Part shown: positions 36,198 through 44,085 of the stretch, in pieces | How the letters are laid out: each line of letters opens with the position of its first letter | Numbering within the stretch: the stretch's first letter is position 1 | Source of the DNA: Leisingera sp. NJS204 | GTDB taxonomy: Bacteria > Pseudomonadota > Alphaproteobacteria > Rhodobacterales > Rhodobacteraceae | Direction of reading: 5' to 3' | Length of the DNA: 44,085 nt | Assembly: GCF_004123675.1 (NCBI RefSeq) | Contig: NZ_CP035424.1 | Location: 1-44,085, forward strand | The notes under the pieces: generated by a model | Database searches by the model: none | Seen by the model: only the letters and a program-made list of their open reading frames with translations | What the model was told of the DNA's origin: nothing | Made by a program: the position numbers and the translations under genes

Positions 36198-39100
36198 ATG
36201 GACATTGCACGCGGGTCGATCAACCGGCCGCTTTACACCTGGCTCATCATGCTGGCGGCTTTGCTTGGCGGGATCTGGGGCTTTTTGAACCTGGGCCGCC
36301 TGGAAGATCCGGCCTTTACCATCAAATCCGCAGTCATCGCGACCCAGTACCCCGGCGCCAGCAGTGCCCAGGTGGCGCTGGAGGTCTCGGAACCGCTGGA
36401 ATCCGCGATCCAGAAAATGGGCGAGGTGAAACTGATCACCTCAGTGAACCGGCCCGGCTCTTCGCTGATCGAAGTGGAGATGCAGGACACTTACGACGGC
36501 ACCGAACTGCCGGCGATATGGACCAAACTGCGCGCCGAGGTCCGCGATGCGGCCCGCGCCCTGCCCGATGGCGTCAGCCAGCCTTACGTCAATGACGGCT
36601 TTGGCGATGTGTTCGGCCTGTTCTACGCGGTCACCGCCGAGGGCTACACCGACGCCGAAAAACACGAGCTGGCCACCTACCTGCGGCGCGAGCTGCTGAC
36701 GGTCGACGGCGTGGCCGATGTGGAAATCACTGGCCTGCCGCCCGAGGCCGTCTTTGTCGAACCCAAAATGGCCGTTGCGGTCAACCAGAACATCCCGTTT
36801 GACGCCATCGGCAGCGCCTTGGCCAATGCCAATTCGGTCCGCCCGGCCGGCAGTCTTGATGCCGGGCCGGCGGACACCCGGTTCAGCGCCCCGGAAGGCT
36901 CGGACTCGGTCACGGAAATTGCGGGCCTCACCATCGGTTCGCAGGGCGAAGTGGTCAATGTGATCGACATGGCCGACGTTCACCGAGGCCGCATCAGCGA
37001 CCCGGACCTGCTGATCCGCTTCGACGGGGTTGAGGCCTTTACCCTGGGAATTGCCGGCCTTGCCACCGAAAACATCGTCGAAGTGGGCCGGAACGTAGAC
37101 GCCAAACTGGCCGCATTGGACAGCCGGATCCCCTATGGCGTGGACCTGAAACCGATCTACCAGCAGCATGTGGTGGTCGATCAGGCCTCAAACGACTTCC
37201 TGGTCAACCTGGCGATGTCGGTCAGCATCGTGGTGGTGGTCCTGGCCCTGTTCATGGGCTGGCGCGCCGCTGTTGTTGTCGGGTCCACCCTGCTGCTGAC
37301 CGTGGTCGGCACGCTGTTTTTCATGAACATGTTCTCCATCGAGATGGAGCGGATTTCACTCGGCGCGCTGATCATCGCCATGGGGATGCTGGTGGACAAT
37401 GCCATTGTGGTTGCCGAGGGGATGCAGATCTCGATGCAGCGCGGCAAAACCTCGCGCGAGGCCGCGCATGACGCTGCATCAAAAACCCAGATCCCTCTGC
37501 TGGGTGCTACTGTCATCGGCATCATGGCCTTCGCCGGCATCGGCCTCAGCCCTGATTCAACGGGCGAATTCCTGTTCTCGCTGTTTGCAGTCATCGCGAT
37601 TTCACTGCTGCTCAGCTGGCTCCTGGCGCTGACCGCAACGCCGCTGCTGGGGCATTATTTCTTCAAACAGGGCAAGGACGGCGGCAGCGATGCCTACAGC
37701 GGCCTTCTGTTCCGCACCTATGGCAAGATCCTGGCGTCCGCGCTGAAACTGCGCTGGCTGGTGGTGGCCGGGCTGGCGGGCATTACTGTGGTTTGTTTCA
37801 TCGGCTTTGGTCAGGTGAAACAGCAGTTCTTCCCGGACTCCAACACACCGCTGTTCTTTGTCCACTACAAGCTGCCGCAGGGCACCTCGATCCAGACAAC
37901 GTCCCAGCACCTGAAGGTGTTCGAGGACTGGCTCGCCGAACGCGATGATGTGGTCTCGACTGCCTCTTTCTCCGGTCAGGGCGCCACCCGTTTCATGCTG
38001 ACCTACTCGGCCGAAAAGCCGAACCCCAGTTACGGGCATCTGATCATCCGCACCGAAACCCTGGATGCGATCCCGCCGCTGCAGGCCGAACTCGAAGCGT
38101 TCGGCCAGGCGCAGTTCCCCGAGGGCGAATTCCGCACCAAGCGTCTGGTGTTCGGCCCCGGCGGCGGCGATCCGATCCAGGTGCGTTTTTCCGGCCCCGA
38201 CCCGCGCGTGCTGCGCCGGCTGGGCGAGGAAGCCATTCAGCGGCTGGAAGCGGCCTCGGCCAATATCCTGATCCCGCGCCACGACTGGCGCGAACAGGAA
38301 CCCGTGCTGAAACCGGCCTATGCCAACGACCGGGCGCAAACCGCCGGCGTCACCCGCGAGGGCATCGCCGACGCGCTGCAGTTTTCCACCGACGGGCTGC
38401 AAGTGGGGGTGGTCCGCGAACGCGACCGGCTGATCCCGATCATCGTGCGCCTCGCACCGCAGGAGCCCTACAATATCTATGATCAGGTGGTTTTCTCCTC
38501 CTCGGCCGGCAAGTTCGTGCCGCTGGAACAGATGATCGACGGCGTTGATGTGATCATGGAAAACACCCTGGTGCACCGCCGCGACCGGCTGCCGACCCTG
38601 ACCGTCGGCGCCGATATCCCGCCGGATCAGACCGCCGCCACCGTTTTTGCCGAAGTGCAGGACACCATCGAGGCAATGGACATCCCGCCGGGCTACCTGA
38701 TGGAATGGGGCGGCGAGCATGAAAGCTCGGGCGATGCGAATGAGTCGCTGGGTAAACAGCTGCCGGTGACGCTGCTGATCATGGTGCTGATCTCGGTGCT
38801 TTTGTTCAACGCGATCCGTCAGCCGGTGATCATCTGGCTGTTGGTGCCGATGTCCGTGAACGGCGTGGTGATCGGGCTTCTGGGCACCGGCTTCCCCTTC
38901 ACCTTCACCGCCCTTCTGGGGCTGCTCAGCCTGTCGGGGATGCTGATCAAAAACGGCATTGTTCTGGTCGAGGAAATCGACCTGGTGCGCGAAACCGGCC
39001 TGCCCCTGCGCGAAGCCATCGTCGAGGCTTCGGTGTCGCGTCTGCGCCCGGTAATGCTGGCGGCGGTGACCACGATCCTTGGCATGGCGCCGCTCCTGAC

Positions 39101-39239
39101 CGATGCCTTCTTTGTGTCGATGGCGATCACAATCATGGGCGGCCTGGCCTTTGCCACCGTGCTTACCCTGGTGGCGGCGCCGGTGTTCTACCTGATCTTC
39201 TTCCGCGGGGTCGAGAAACAGGAAATGGCGGGGGTTTAA
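36198..39239 (+). CDS. RND multidrug-type efflux pump, inner-membrane subunit
   Basis: 1013 residues, typical of AcrB/MexB-like proton-driven pumps. First helix begins SINRPLYTWLIMLAALLGG; two large periplasmic loops separate twelve predicted membrane segments. The fourth helix region IIAMGMLVDNAIVVAEGMQ carries the proton-relay Asp. The pump has the AcrB-like pattern LSLSGMLIKNGIVLVEEID near the C-terminal bundle. Substrate is not readable; it may export drugs, solvents or metabolites. It forms an operon with the adaptor upstream. Confidence 0.92.
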   Translation: MDIARGSINRPLYTWLIMLAALLGGIWGFLNLGRLEDPAFTIKSAVIATQYPGASSAQVALEVSEPLESAIQKMGEVKLITSVNRPGSSLIEVEMQDTYDGTELPAIWTKLRAEVRDAARALPDGVSQPYVNDGFGDVFGLFYAVTAEGYTDAEKHELATYLRRELLTVDGVADVEITGLPPEAVFVEPKMAVAVNQNIPFDAIGSALANANSVRPAGSLDAGPADTRFSAPEGSDSVTEIAGLTIGSQGEVVNVIDMADVHRGRISDPDLLIRFDGVEAFTLGIAGLATENIVEVGRNVDAKLAALDSRIPYGVDLKPIYQQHVVVDQASNDFLVNLAMSVSIVVVVLALFMGWRAAVVVGSTLLLTVVGTLFFMNMFSIEMERISLGALIIAMGMLVDNAIVVAEGMQISMQRGKTSREAAHDAASKTQIPLLGATVIGIMAFAGIGLSPDSTGEFLFSLFAVIAISLLLSWLLALTATPLLGHYFFKQGKDGGSDAYSGLLFRTYGKILASALKLRWLVVAGLAGITVVCFIGFGQVKQQFFPDSNTPLFFVHYKLPQGTSIQTTSQHLKVFEDWLAERDDVVSTASFSGQGATRFMLTYSAEKPNPSYGHLIIRTETLDAIPPLQAELEAFGQAQFPEGEFRTKRLVFGPGGGDPIQVRFSGPDPRVLRRLGEEAIQRLEAASANILIPRHDWREQEPVLKPAYANDRAQTAGVTREGIADALQFSTDGLQVGVVRERDRLIPIIVRLAPQEPYNIYDQVVFSSSAGKFVPLEQMIDGVDVIMENTLVHRRDRLPTLTVGADIPPDQTAATVFAEVQDTIEAMDIPPGYLMEWGGEHESSGDANESLGKQLPVTLLIMVLISVLLFNAIRQPVIIWLLVPMSVNGVVIGLLGTGFPFTFTALLGLLSLSGMLIKNGIVLVEEIDLVRETGLPLREAIVEASVSRLRPVMLAAVTTILGMAPLLTDAFFVSMAITIMGGLAFATVLTLVAAPVFYLIFFRGVEKQEMAGV

Positions 39240-39293
39240 CCCTCCGCCATCTGCAAACCGGGGCCAGGGTCAGGCCCGCCACCTGATCCTGCA

Positions 39294-39316
39294 GGGCCGC
39301 TTGCCATAAGCGGCCC
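39294..39316. terminator. Hairpin between the convergent pump and rep genes
   Basis: GGGCCGCTT (39294-39302), loop GCCAT, AAGCGGCCC (39308-39316): a perfect 9-bp stem between two convergent 3' ends. It has no T-run, but could stop transcription from both sides. Confidence 0.6.
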
Positions 39317-39319
39317 GCC

Positions 39320-40603
39320 CTACCCTGCCAGATCCTCCAGCGCGCCGGGGATCAGTTCTTCCCAGAATTCCGCCATCTCACCGGCCAGCAGCGCCGCAGC
39401 CCAGCCCCGGTTGCGGAATTCCTCGCGGTCGATCTCTGTATCCAGGCGGCTCAGGAACAGCCGTTTGTCGGCATCCCGCTGGGTCGGTGAGCGCCCGGCG
39501 GCCAGGTCCCGGATCCGCTCCAGCCGCTGCGCCCGCAATGACCGCTCCCGCGCCTTGACTGCATCCTCTGCCGCCGCAAGCCGGGCCGCCTCGGCGTCTG
39601 CCGCACGGCGCGCCTCTGCCGCCGCCAGCACCTCGGGCGGCAGCGCCTTCGCGGTCTCCGCGGGCGTATCCTTGTAATCATCGCGCAGCGCCGCGCTCAG
39701 ATAGCGCACCGGGCTGTCCACGCCCTTTTTACTTTTCAGATAGCCGACCTTCTCGGCCACATAATCCTCGCCGTGCTCGGCAATCCACTGCCGCGCCAGC
39801 CGGTCGCTGACGCCGAGGCCGATCAGCTGGGTGTAAACAGCCCCCTGCCGCACCCCTGCCCCGTCATCAATGTCCAGCATCGCCAGCTGCGGGTTCTCCT
39901 TGATCAGGAACCGCACCTCGGCCACCTGCCGGCCCATTTTCTTGAACTCCGGCGTCAACAGGATGTTCGAGGTCTTGTTCACCTCCGCCACCGCCGGCTT
40001 GATGATCTTGGCATTCAGATGCTTGAAGCTCTCATAATAGGCGCTGCCATCCACCCCCATCAGTCGCCGGAACAGCGCAATGTCCCACCAGCCGGTCGAG
40101 CCGGTGCGCACAAAGCGATAGCAGTTTTCATACAGCGCCAGCGCATGGCCGGAGGTGAACCGGCGCTGAATATTCAGATTGATCAGCGCAAAGACCTTGG
40201 GGTCATGCAGCTTCTCCGCCAGCGCCGGAGAATAGGCATATTCGCACACGCCCCCCGCCAGCTTGGCATAGGACAACAGCGAACTGACCCCCCATTCCTG
40301 CCGCCCCTGCTCATCCAGCATGTCCCATTCCGCCACCGTCTCTGCCAGGCTGCGCAGCGACTGCTTCAGCGTCTCCATATCATTGGAGTTATAGCCCACC
40401 ATCATGCACAGCGTCTGCGCATCGATCTGGTGCTTGGGCTTGGTGATCAGCGTGTCATAGGCATTCAGCAGCAGCACATTCGACAGCTTGCGCTGCAGCA
40501 GTGTCAGCTTGCCGGACACATGAATGGCCGCCACGTTCTTCTTCACCGACCCCCGGCGCAGCGGGCCTGTCAGCTTGTTGTGCGGGATGTCTTTGGCGTC
40601 CAT
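39320..40603 (-). CDS. Plasmid replication initiator, Rep_3-like
   Basis: 427 residues from ATG 40603, with AGGAGGG upstream; a longer frame from 40711 is rejected because it would run into the iterons. The N-terminal region (HVSGKLTLLQRKLSNVLLLN, then LCMMVGYNSNDMETLKQSLR) and FALINLNIQRRFTSGHALAL resemble the winged-helix Rep_3 initiators that bind iterons. The C terminus is a long Ala/Arg-rich coiled coil (about 325-390). It faces away from parAB across the origin. In roseobacter plasmid schemes this would be a RepB-type replicon; the name is inference. Confidence 0.8.
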   Translation of the reverse strand: MDAKDIPHNKLTGPLRRGSVKKNVAAIHVSGKLTLLQRKLSNVLLLNAYDTLITKPKHQIDAQTLCMMVGYNSNDMETLKQSLRSLAETVAEWDMLDEQGRQEWGVSSLLSYAKLAGGVCEYAYSPALAEKLHDPKVFALINLNIQRRFTSGHALALYENCYRFVRTGSTGWWDIALFRRLMGVDGSAYYESFKHLNAKIIKPAVAEVNKTSNILLTPEFKKMGRQVAEVRFLIKENPQLAMLDIDDGAGVRQGAVYTQLIGLGVSDRLARQWIAEHGEDYVAEKVGYLKSKKGVDSPVRYLSAALRDDYKDTPAETAKALPPEVLAAAEARRAADAEAARLAAAEDAVKARERSLRAQRLERIRDLAAGRSPTQRDADKRLFLSRLDTEIDREEFRNRGWAAALLAGEMAEFWEELIPGALEDLAG

Positions 40604-40693
40604 CGCCCTGCCCTCCTGCCCCCTTGCCGGTCTTTGCGACTCTGCGGGGCCTGCTTTGGCGGTACTATGGCTTAAAAGGAACCCGCGCTCAAT

Positions 40694-40949
40694 CCTGCAT
40701 TGGGGACCCATTTACGGGAAAGCCTCGTCCCGCAAACGGGTACCTTTACCCGGTCTCCCCGATTTCAGGCGCCATTCTACGCTGGTTTCCACCGTTTTCC
40801 GGCTATTATGGATCCGGAAACCGCCTGATTTACGGCCTGCGAGTCGCAGGTGCCTGTCTTCCTGCGAATCAGGGCCCTTCCCCCTGCAAACGGGTACCAA
40901 TGATCCTGCAAACGGGTTCCATTGATACTGAATACAGGTCCCCAAAGAT
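40694..40949. other. Candidate replication origin with 22-bp iterons
   Basis: Tandem 22-bp units start at 40883 and 40905, both with CCTGCAAACGGGT followed by CCA and TGAT; a looser unit follows at 40927 and a weak one precedes at 40861, all in 22-bp phase. Further related units are at 40729-40750 (CCCGCAAACGGGTACC) and 40694-40715 (CCTGCATTGGGGACCC). The array lies just upstream of the rep gene, as expected for iteron origins, and next to an AT-rich stretch at 40940-41060. Confidence 0.7.
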
Positions 40950-41193
40950 ACATAAGAGACTGATATACTTCGGTATTTTGAATCCAAAGATTCTAAACTG
41001 AATCAAAGATTCACAACATTTCAACTTGTTTGTGCCATAGTAGATTTGGGGAAAAGCTTACATATATCCGCGGGATACGGACGGCAGCGGAAAACAGATG
41101 CGTTGCCAGAATATGATTCACACTCTTCCCAGGATGTGCCACAAAAGCGGTGATAACACGCCAAACAGGCGATATACCCGAGGCACCCGTCAC
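40950..41193. promoter_or_regulatory. AT-rich region and palindromes upstream of parA
   Basis: A strikingly AT-rich stretch (about 40940-41060), a likely DNA-unwinding element of the origin. Inside it are two related palindromes, GAATCCAAAGATTC (40980-40993) and GAATCAAAGATTC (41000-41012), starting 20 bp apart; they may be operators for ParA or Rep. GAGG at 41180 is the parA ribosome site. Confidence 0.5.
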
Positions 41194-42615
41194 ATGGCAA
41201 AAAAACCTGACACCCCCCTGCCCCCCTATTTCAACCTGGATCCGGAGGCCGCGGCGGCCAAGCTCGGCGAGCTTGTCGATACCGCCAGATTTGCCAAGGC
41301 GGCAGCTTTCGCAGGCCGCGGACGCGACGACTTGGCAAAACGCGGCTACGCCCCCGACGGGCGCAAACGTCTGCGCAGCTTTTCCACATGGGAGGTCTGC
41401 CGCTACCTGATCCCTGTCGCCCCCGCCCACCTGCGCCGGGTGCTGAACAAAAACCCGGACTTGCCCCAGGGCGAGGGCGCCAGCGGCTCGCGCTGGTTCA
41501 CCCTGGAAGACGTGCTGAAACTGCGCGACTATTTCGCCGAAGAAGGCATCAGCACCAAGGAATACCGCCCCTACCGCCCCGAAGGCTTGCCCGCCAAGGT
41601 GGTGGCCGTTGCCAACTTCAAGGGCGGCGTCGGCAAAACCTCCACCGCGGCGCATCTGGCAATGTCGGCAGCCCTTGACGGCTACAAGGTGCTGGTGGTC
41701 GATCTGGACAGCCAGGGCTCGATGACCTCGATCATGGGCGGCCAGGTGGCCGACGAATGGCAAACCGTTTTCCCGCTGCTGGCCCGCGACTATGCCGAGG
41801 CGGTGGAGGCTGAAAACAAAGTCCGCGCCGCCTCCGGCCTCGATCCCATTCCGCTGGACGAAACCCTGACCGAAGCGCGGGAGGTTTCGCTGCGAAACGT
41901 GGTGCAGAAAACCCACTGGCCCAACATCGACCTGATCGGCGCCCAGCTGAACCTCTACTGGGCCGAGTTTCAAATCCCGGTCTGGCGGATGGGGTTGCGC
42001 AACTGGGCGCTGTGGGACGCGCTGACCAATGCGCTGGATCAGGGCGGCGCGCTCGACGACTATGACATCGTGCTGCTGGATACCCCCCCTGCCCTCGGCT
42101 ACCTGACCATCAACGCCCTGGCCGCCGCCGACATCCTGATGGTGCCGCTTGGCGCTTCGTTCCTTGAGTTCGACTCGACCGGCCGGTTCTTCGACATGCT
42201 CTATTCCACATTCGCCTCGATCGAGGACGGCGAAAACGCCGGCCGCCGCCGCGCGGGCCTGCCGGAGATGAAGTTCGAATGGGACGTGGTGCGCGCCCTG
42301 ATCACCCGGTTCGACGCCAGCCAGCAGACCGATCTGGCCAATGTGATCCAGGCCTATTTCGGCGACATGATGAACGCCTACCGGCAGGATTACACCGCCA
42401 TGGTCGGCCAGGCCGGCGAAAGCGTGTCGGGTATTTACGAGGCGGATTACCGCAACTTCAACCGCGATACTTATGTGCGCGGCCGCGAGGTGTTCGACCG
42501 CACCTATGCGGAATTCAAGGAACTGCTGATCGGCAGCTGGTGGCGCGATCAGCAGATGCAGCAGGCAGAAGCACACACTGAGGAGAGCGAAGATGGCCAG
42601 ACGCAGACAGCTTGA
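41194..42615 (+). CDS. parA: Plasmid partition ATPase ParA
   Basis: 473 residues from ATG 41194 (MAKKPDTPLPPYF). An N-terminal DNA-binding extension of about 130 residues (RSFSTWEVCRYL, SRWFTLEDVLKLRDYF) marks a type Ia ParA that also represses its own operon. Deviant Walker A KGGVGKT at 143-149, then VLVVDLDSQGSMTS and YDIVLLDTPPALGYLT. It moves the plasmid together with ParB and parS. Its end overlaps parB by 23 bases. Confidence 0.94.
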   Translation: MAKKPDTPLPPYFNLDPEAAAAKLGELVDTARFAKAAAFAGRGRDDLAKRGYAPDGRKRLRSFSTWEVCRYLIPVAPAHLRRVLNKNPDLPQGEGASGSRWFTLEDVLKLRDYFAEEGISTKEYRPYRPEGLPAKVVAVANFKGGVGKTSTAAHLAMSAALDGYKVLVVDLDSQGSMTSIMGGQVADEWQTVFPLLARDYAEAVEAENKVRAASGLDPIPLDETLTEAREVSLRNVVQKTHWPNIDLIGAQLNLYWAEFQIPVWRMGLRNWALWDALTNALDQGGALDDYDIVLLDTPPALGYLTINALAAADILMVPLGASFLEFDSTGRFFDMLYSTFASIEDGENAGRRRAGLPEMKFEWDVVRALITRFDASQQTDLANVIQAYFGDMMNAYRQDYTAMVGQAGESVSGIYEADYRNFNRDTYVRGREVFDRTYAEFKELLIGSWWRDQQMQQAEAHTEESEDGQTQTA

Positions 42616-43687
42616 GACCCCCTCGCCCGAGGCATTGAAGGAGATCGAAGCAGGCATTGACCGCGACCTGTCGCGCGGCCCCGGCCTGCGGCCTCCGATT
42701 GCTGATGTTGTGGCCGATGCCGCCCGCCACGCGGACCCGATGCCGCAGGCCGACCGCGAGGCAGCAGCCCGTGACAAGGCAGACGCCGAACGCCTGCGCG
42801 ACGCCACCAGCAAAGGGCTGGTGGCGGTGGAAATCCCGTTGGAAGAGATCACTGCAGACGCCCTGAACCGCGACCGGATCGTGCTGGACGAGGAAGAAAT
42901 GCAAGAGCTGATGACCTCGGTCTCGGTCAATGGGCTGCGCCTGCCGATCGAGGTGTTCGAGCCGCTCAACCCCGAAGACGCGGGCAAATACGCGCTGGTC
43001 TCCGGCTATCGCCGCCTGACAGCCCTGCGCCGCCTGAACGGGCTGAGCGGCGGCGAACGGTTCCAGACCATCCCGGCGTTCATCCGCGAGCCCGGCAGCC
43101 TTGCAAATGCGCTGGTCTCGATGATCGAGGAAAATGAAATCCGCTCGGGCCTCAGCCAGTACGAACGGGGCAGGGCGGCGGCCTCAGCGGTGCATGACGG
43201 GGTGTTCCCGACGGTAGACGAAGCGGTTGCGGTGCTGTTTCAGAATGCCTCCAAGGCCAAGCGCTCCAAGATCCGCTCCTTTGCGCTGATCCACGAAGAA
43301 CTGGGCGATATGCTGGCCCATGCCACCGGTCTAAATGAACGCCAGTGCCTGCGTCTGGCTGCCGCCTTGCGGAGCGGCTGGGCTGAACGGTTGCGGACCG
43401 CGCTGGAGCGGGCCGAGGGGCGCTCGGCGGCTGAGGAATGGGAGGCCATGCTGCCGATGGTTGAGGATGCTGAAGGCGCCCCGCAGGACCCCAGCCGGGG
43501 AGGGCGCCCCAAGACCGCGCAAAAGGTGGAGCGCACCCGCAAGACCCGCGTCGCCAGCGGCATTACAATCGAACGCGAATACGGGCCCGGCGGCTATGCC
43601 ATCCGGTTTTCCGGCGGCGAGGTGACGGCTGAACTGGTTGATGCGGTCATGGACAATGTGCGCCACCTGCTGGAGCACGGCGGATAG
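42593..43687 (+). CDS. parB: Plasmid partition protein ParB
   Basis: 364 residues. The ParB/Spo0J N-terminal nuclease-like CTP-binding domain is seen around VSVNGLRLPIEVFEPL and YALVSGYRRLTALRRL, followed by MIEENEIRSGLSQYERGRAA and a helix-turn-helix region. The N terminus (about 1-75) is polar and probably interacts with ParA. It begins inside the 3' end of parA and is followed directly by two parS-like palindromes and a terminator. Confidence 0.93.
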   Translation: MARRRQLETPSPEALKEIEAGIDRDLSRGPGLRPPIADVVADAARHADPMPQADREAAARDKADAERLRDATSKGLVAVEIPLEEITADALNRDRIVLDEEEMQELMTSVSVNGLRLPIEVFEPLNPEDAGKYALVSGYRRLTALRRLNGLSGGERFQTIPAFIREPGSLANALVSMIEENEIRSGLSQYERGRAAASAVHDGVFPTVDEAVAVLFQNASKAKRSKIRSFALIHEELGDMLAHATGLNERQCLRLAAALRSGWAERLRTALERAEGRSAAEEWEAMLPMVEDAEGAPQDPSRGGRPKTAQKVERTRKTRVASGITIEREYGPGGYAIRFSGGEVTAELVDAVMDNVRHLLEHGG

Positions 43688-43704
43688 GGCCGGGCGCAGA
43701 TCCC

Positions 43705-43721
43705 GGTTTCGCTGCGAAACC
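43705..43721. other. Candidate parS site 1
   Basis: GGTTTCGCTGCGAAACC, perfect 8-bp arms around a single base, 18 bp after the parB stop. The same 17-bp sequence recurs at 43794 with only the centre changed. Confidence 0.7.
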
Positions 43722-43745
43722 CCGGCCTGGCTGGGCCGGGGTTTT
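43720..43745 (+). terminator. Rho-independent terminator after parB
   Basis: CCCCGGCC, loop TGGCTG, GGCCGGGG, then TTTT: a strong intrinsic terminator for parAB. Confidence 0.88.
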
Positions 43746-43789
43746 CCATTTCCGCTATGCCTTTTGCCATGCCGGCAGTGCGATAATTC

Positions 43790-43814
43790 CATAGGTTTCG
43801 CAGCGAAACCTATG
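43790..43814. other. Candidate parS site 2
   Basis: A perfect 25-bp palindrome with 12-bp arms; its centre GGTTTCGCAGCGAAACC (43794-43810) is the same as site 1 except for the middle base. Confidence 0.72.
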
Positions 43815-43819
43815 CCGCA

Positions 43820-44085
43820 TCAGCCGGCCAGCCGTTTAGCCCACAGCAGAGGTGTTTCAAAATTATACATCACCAGCTGCCCGTCCCCGGTCAGCTCCAT
43901 CCGGTTGACCAGGCCGACCTGTTGCAGGAAATCACGCTCGGCGATCATCGCTGTTTCGCCGCACAGCCCGCCGCCGATCTGAAGCGGCGAAAACATGATG
44001 TTCTGCAGGTCCGGCCCGAAGGTTGTGGTGAAACTTCTGCAGGGGCTGGAGCCGTAAAGCGTGCCGCCGTCGAAATCAAACCGCA
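43820..44085 (-). CDS. META-like secreted protein, C-terminal part (enters from right edge)
   Basis: The minus-strand frame is open from the right edge to TGA at 43820-43822 (88 codons). It reads RFDFDGGTLYGSSPCRSFTT, then MFSPLQIGGGLCGETAM, RDFLQQV and GDGQLVMYNFE, matching the META/HslJ pattern of a glycine turn, a Cys-x-x-Phe segment, a second Cys and a closing strand. The last base of the left-edge part plus the first two here form a Leu codon (CTG), so the two parts are one gene if the molecule is circular. Confidence 0.75.
   Translation of the reverse strand, partial: RFDFDGGTLYGSSPCRSFTTTFGPDLQNIMFSPLQIGGGLCGETAMIAERDFLQQVGLVNRMELTGDGQLVMYNFETPLLWAKRLAG

Noticed and set aside
40861..40949. 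Short CRISPR array
   Set aside because: The 22-bp units are directly contiguous with no spacers, next to a rep gene; they are iterons.
39320..43687. repABC operon
   Set aside because: ParA and ParB form their own operon and the initiator is on the opposite strand across the origin; it resembles Rep_3 proteins, not RepC.
1..44085. tRNA, rRNA or riboswitch genes
   Set aside because: No cloverleaf-like or conserved RNA segment was recognised by eye on either strand; a covariance search was not possible.

Overview
The window is a high-GC alphaproteobacterial replicon, most like a Rhodobacteraceae (roseobacter-group) plasmid. This rests on gene content and style, not on a database search. A replication initiator, an iteron-type origin, parA-parB and palindromic parS-like sites lie together at 39.3-43.8 kb. 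The two ends of the window also join in frame: a minus-strand gene starting at 208 runs off the left edge and its continuation enters at the right edge and stops at 43820. Together they make one 157-residue META-like protein. The simplest reading is that this is a complete circular plasmid of 44,085 bp cut inside that gene.

Layout. 0.4-6.7 kb: a giant 1848-residue helical-repeat protein ending in an HEVGH zinc-protease-like domain, followed by a CpXC-type zinc-ribbon protein; neither has an obvious known role. 6.8-17.6 kb: a complete quinohemoprotein amine dehydrogenase (qhp) locus. The minus-strand genes qhpG-A-D-C-B-F-E and an aldehyde dehydrogenase are tightly packed, and an AraC-type regulator (qhpR) is divergent. 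It would oxidise primary amines in the periplasm and the resulting aldehyde in the cytoplasm. 17.6-19.6 kb: a hipB-hipA toxin-antitoxin pair with three evenly spaced operator palindromes, and a DUF2218 gene.

19.7-31.8 kb: a 12-kb island of nested mobile elements framed by 44-bp inverted repeats. It holds a broken Tn3-family transposase gene cut by an IS3-family element, a decaying TniA/TniB/resolvase module, a second serine resolvase, a PD-(D/E)XK nuclease-like cargo gene, an intact Tn3-family transposase and the stub of a tyrosine recombinase gene. 31.9-33.7 kb: phosphonoacetaldehyde dehydrogenase (phnY) and only the C-terminal end of phosphonoacetate hydrolase (phnA). 33.7-34.8 kb: IS5- and IS30-family remnants. 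35.1-39.2 kb: an RND efflux adaptor and pump under a palindromic operator.

The plasmid thus carries one intact amine-oxidation pathway, a damaged phosphonate pathway, an efflux pump, and maintenance functions (Rep, ParAB, HipBA). The least explained part is the giant zincin protein with its CpXC neighbour.
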